From NCBI RefSeq assembly GCF_013385635.1, contig NZ_JACAPR010000012.1, forward strand, positions 62,001 through 126,000: a stretch of 64,000 nt of DNA, read 5' to 3'. Both the position numbers and the translations under genes were made by a program. This document shows, one piece after another, positions 63,814-64,000 of this stretch; position 1 is the stretch's first letter; each line of letters begins with the position of its first letter. Under the pieces are notes generated by a model. That model ran no database searches, was not told the origin of the DNA, and saw nothing but the letters and a program-made list of their open reading frames with translations. The stretch is from Pseudomonas gingeri (GTDB taxonomy: Bacteria; Pseudomonadota; Gammaproteobacteria; Pseudomonadales; Pseudomonadaceae).

Positions 63814-64000
63814 TGGAAATCCACAAAATGAGATAGAGGTACAAGGGCCAGAAGGCCGCATAAACAGGTGCTTTGAAAGCAAAAAAGCCACAGGGTTCCG
63901 GCCTGCGACCTGCTGCCGGCATTCTACAGACAGCCGGCAAGAATCCGTACAAGCTTCTGCGCCCGTGGGTCCATGAGAACGTAGGGCCCAAGAGTATTTG

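Noticed and set aside
63800..63991. 63-codon minus-strand frame upstream of the OmpA-family lipoprotein gene
   Set aside because: It ends in a hydrophobic stretch, but has no clear ribosome site and overlaps the lipoprotein start by 14 bases. It could be real, but support is too weak.

Overview
The window reads as chromosomal DNA of a Pseudomonas of the fluorescens group. The grounds are high GC coding DNA, many REP/REPIN repeats of the TGTGGGAGCGGGCTTGCCCG type, and gene neighbourhoods typical of the genus: the glucose/Entner-Doudoroff cluster, colRS-warA-inaA beside groESL, mprF with its hydrolase partner, and paired fadD genes. About 60 protein genes, two tRNAs and one insertion sequence are supported. 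Nothing looks like a prophage, CRISPR array or defence island; the only clear acquired element is one complete IS3-family copy.

Layout. 1-2300: peptide deformylase (cut by the window edge), a YihY membrane protein, a CsbD stress protein and an unknown. 2300-7800: two tandem long-chain acyl-CoA ligases, then a divergent lipase-like hydrolase and an enoyl-CoA hydratase of the PhaJ type, a fatty acid activation and use block. 7800-10150: small housekeeping or unknown genes and a class V aminotransferase between REPIN clusters. 10400-30600: the glucose regulon. It holds eda-pgl-zwf under HexR, a hexose-6-P mutarotase, porin oprB, the glucose ABC transporter gtsABCD, an AGE-family sugar isomerase, the GtrS/GltR two-component system, glk-edd, and the divergent gap with mgsA. 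30600-36900: a small membrane protein, inaA, warA, colS, colR and groESL. 36900-41400: fxsA, a HugZ-like haem protein, a DUF481 outer-membrane protein, an alkyltransferase-like protein and ampG. 41400-50250: proS, a lipoprotein, dinB with a LexA box, two tandem initiator tRNAs, mprF and its alanyl-phosphatidylglycerol hydrolase partner. 50290-51602: the IS3 element, sitting right behind kup. 51600-64000: kup, rimO, an acetyltransferase, a pseudouridine synthase, a DUF1456 gene, rhlG, a tandem REP-variant array, a cysteine-synthase-like enzyme, nhaA, a SlyB-like lipoprotein, pdxH and an OmpA-family lipoprotein.

How the genes work together. Glucose enters the periplasm through OprB, is bound by GtsA and imported by GtsBCD, phosphorylated by Glk, then run through Zwf, Pgl, Edd and Eda. 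GAP dehydrogenase takes the triose phosphate on. HexR-type boxes (TTGT-N7-ACAA or near it) lie between zwf and hexR and twice between edd and gap. A 41-bp module with GTNAC half-sites at fixed spacing, plus a TAGAAT -10 at the same distance, is shared by the gtsA and AGE-isomerase promoters and is my candidate for the GltR operator. A-rich AANAANAA motifs typical of Hfq/Crc control sit at the starts of gtsA, gltR, zwf, oprB, the AGE gene and the second fadD.

The most noteworthy unexplained items are the shared GTNAC promoter module, the tandem array of variant REPs at 58.1-58.3 kb, a stand-alone protein with two AP2-like repeats exactly 75 residues apart, and an OmpA-family lipoprotein with three WW-FGSSDK repeats and a histone-like Lys/Ala tail.
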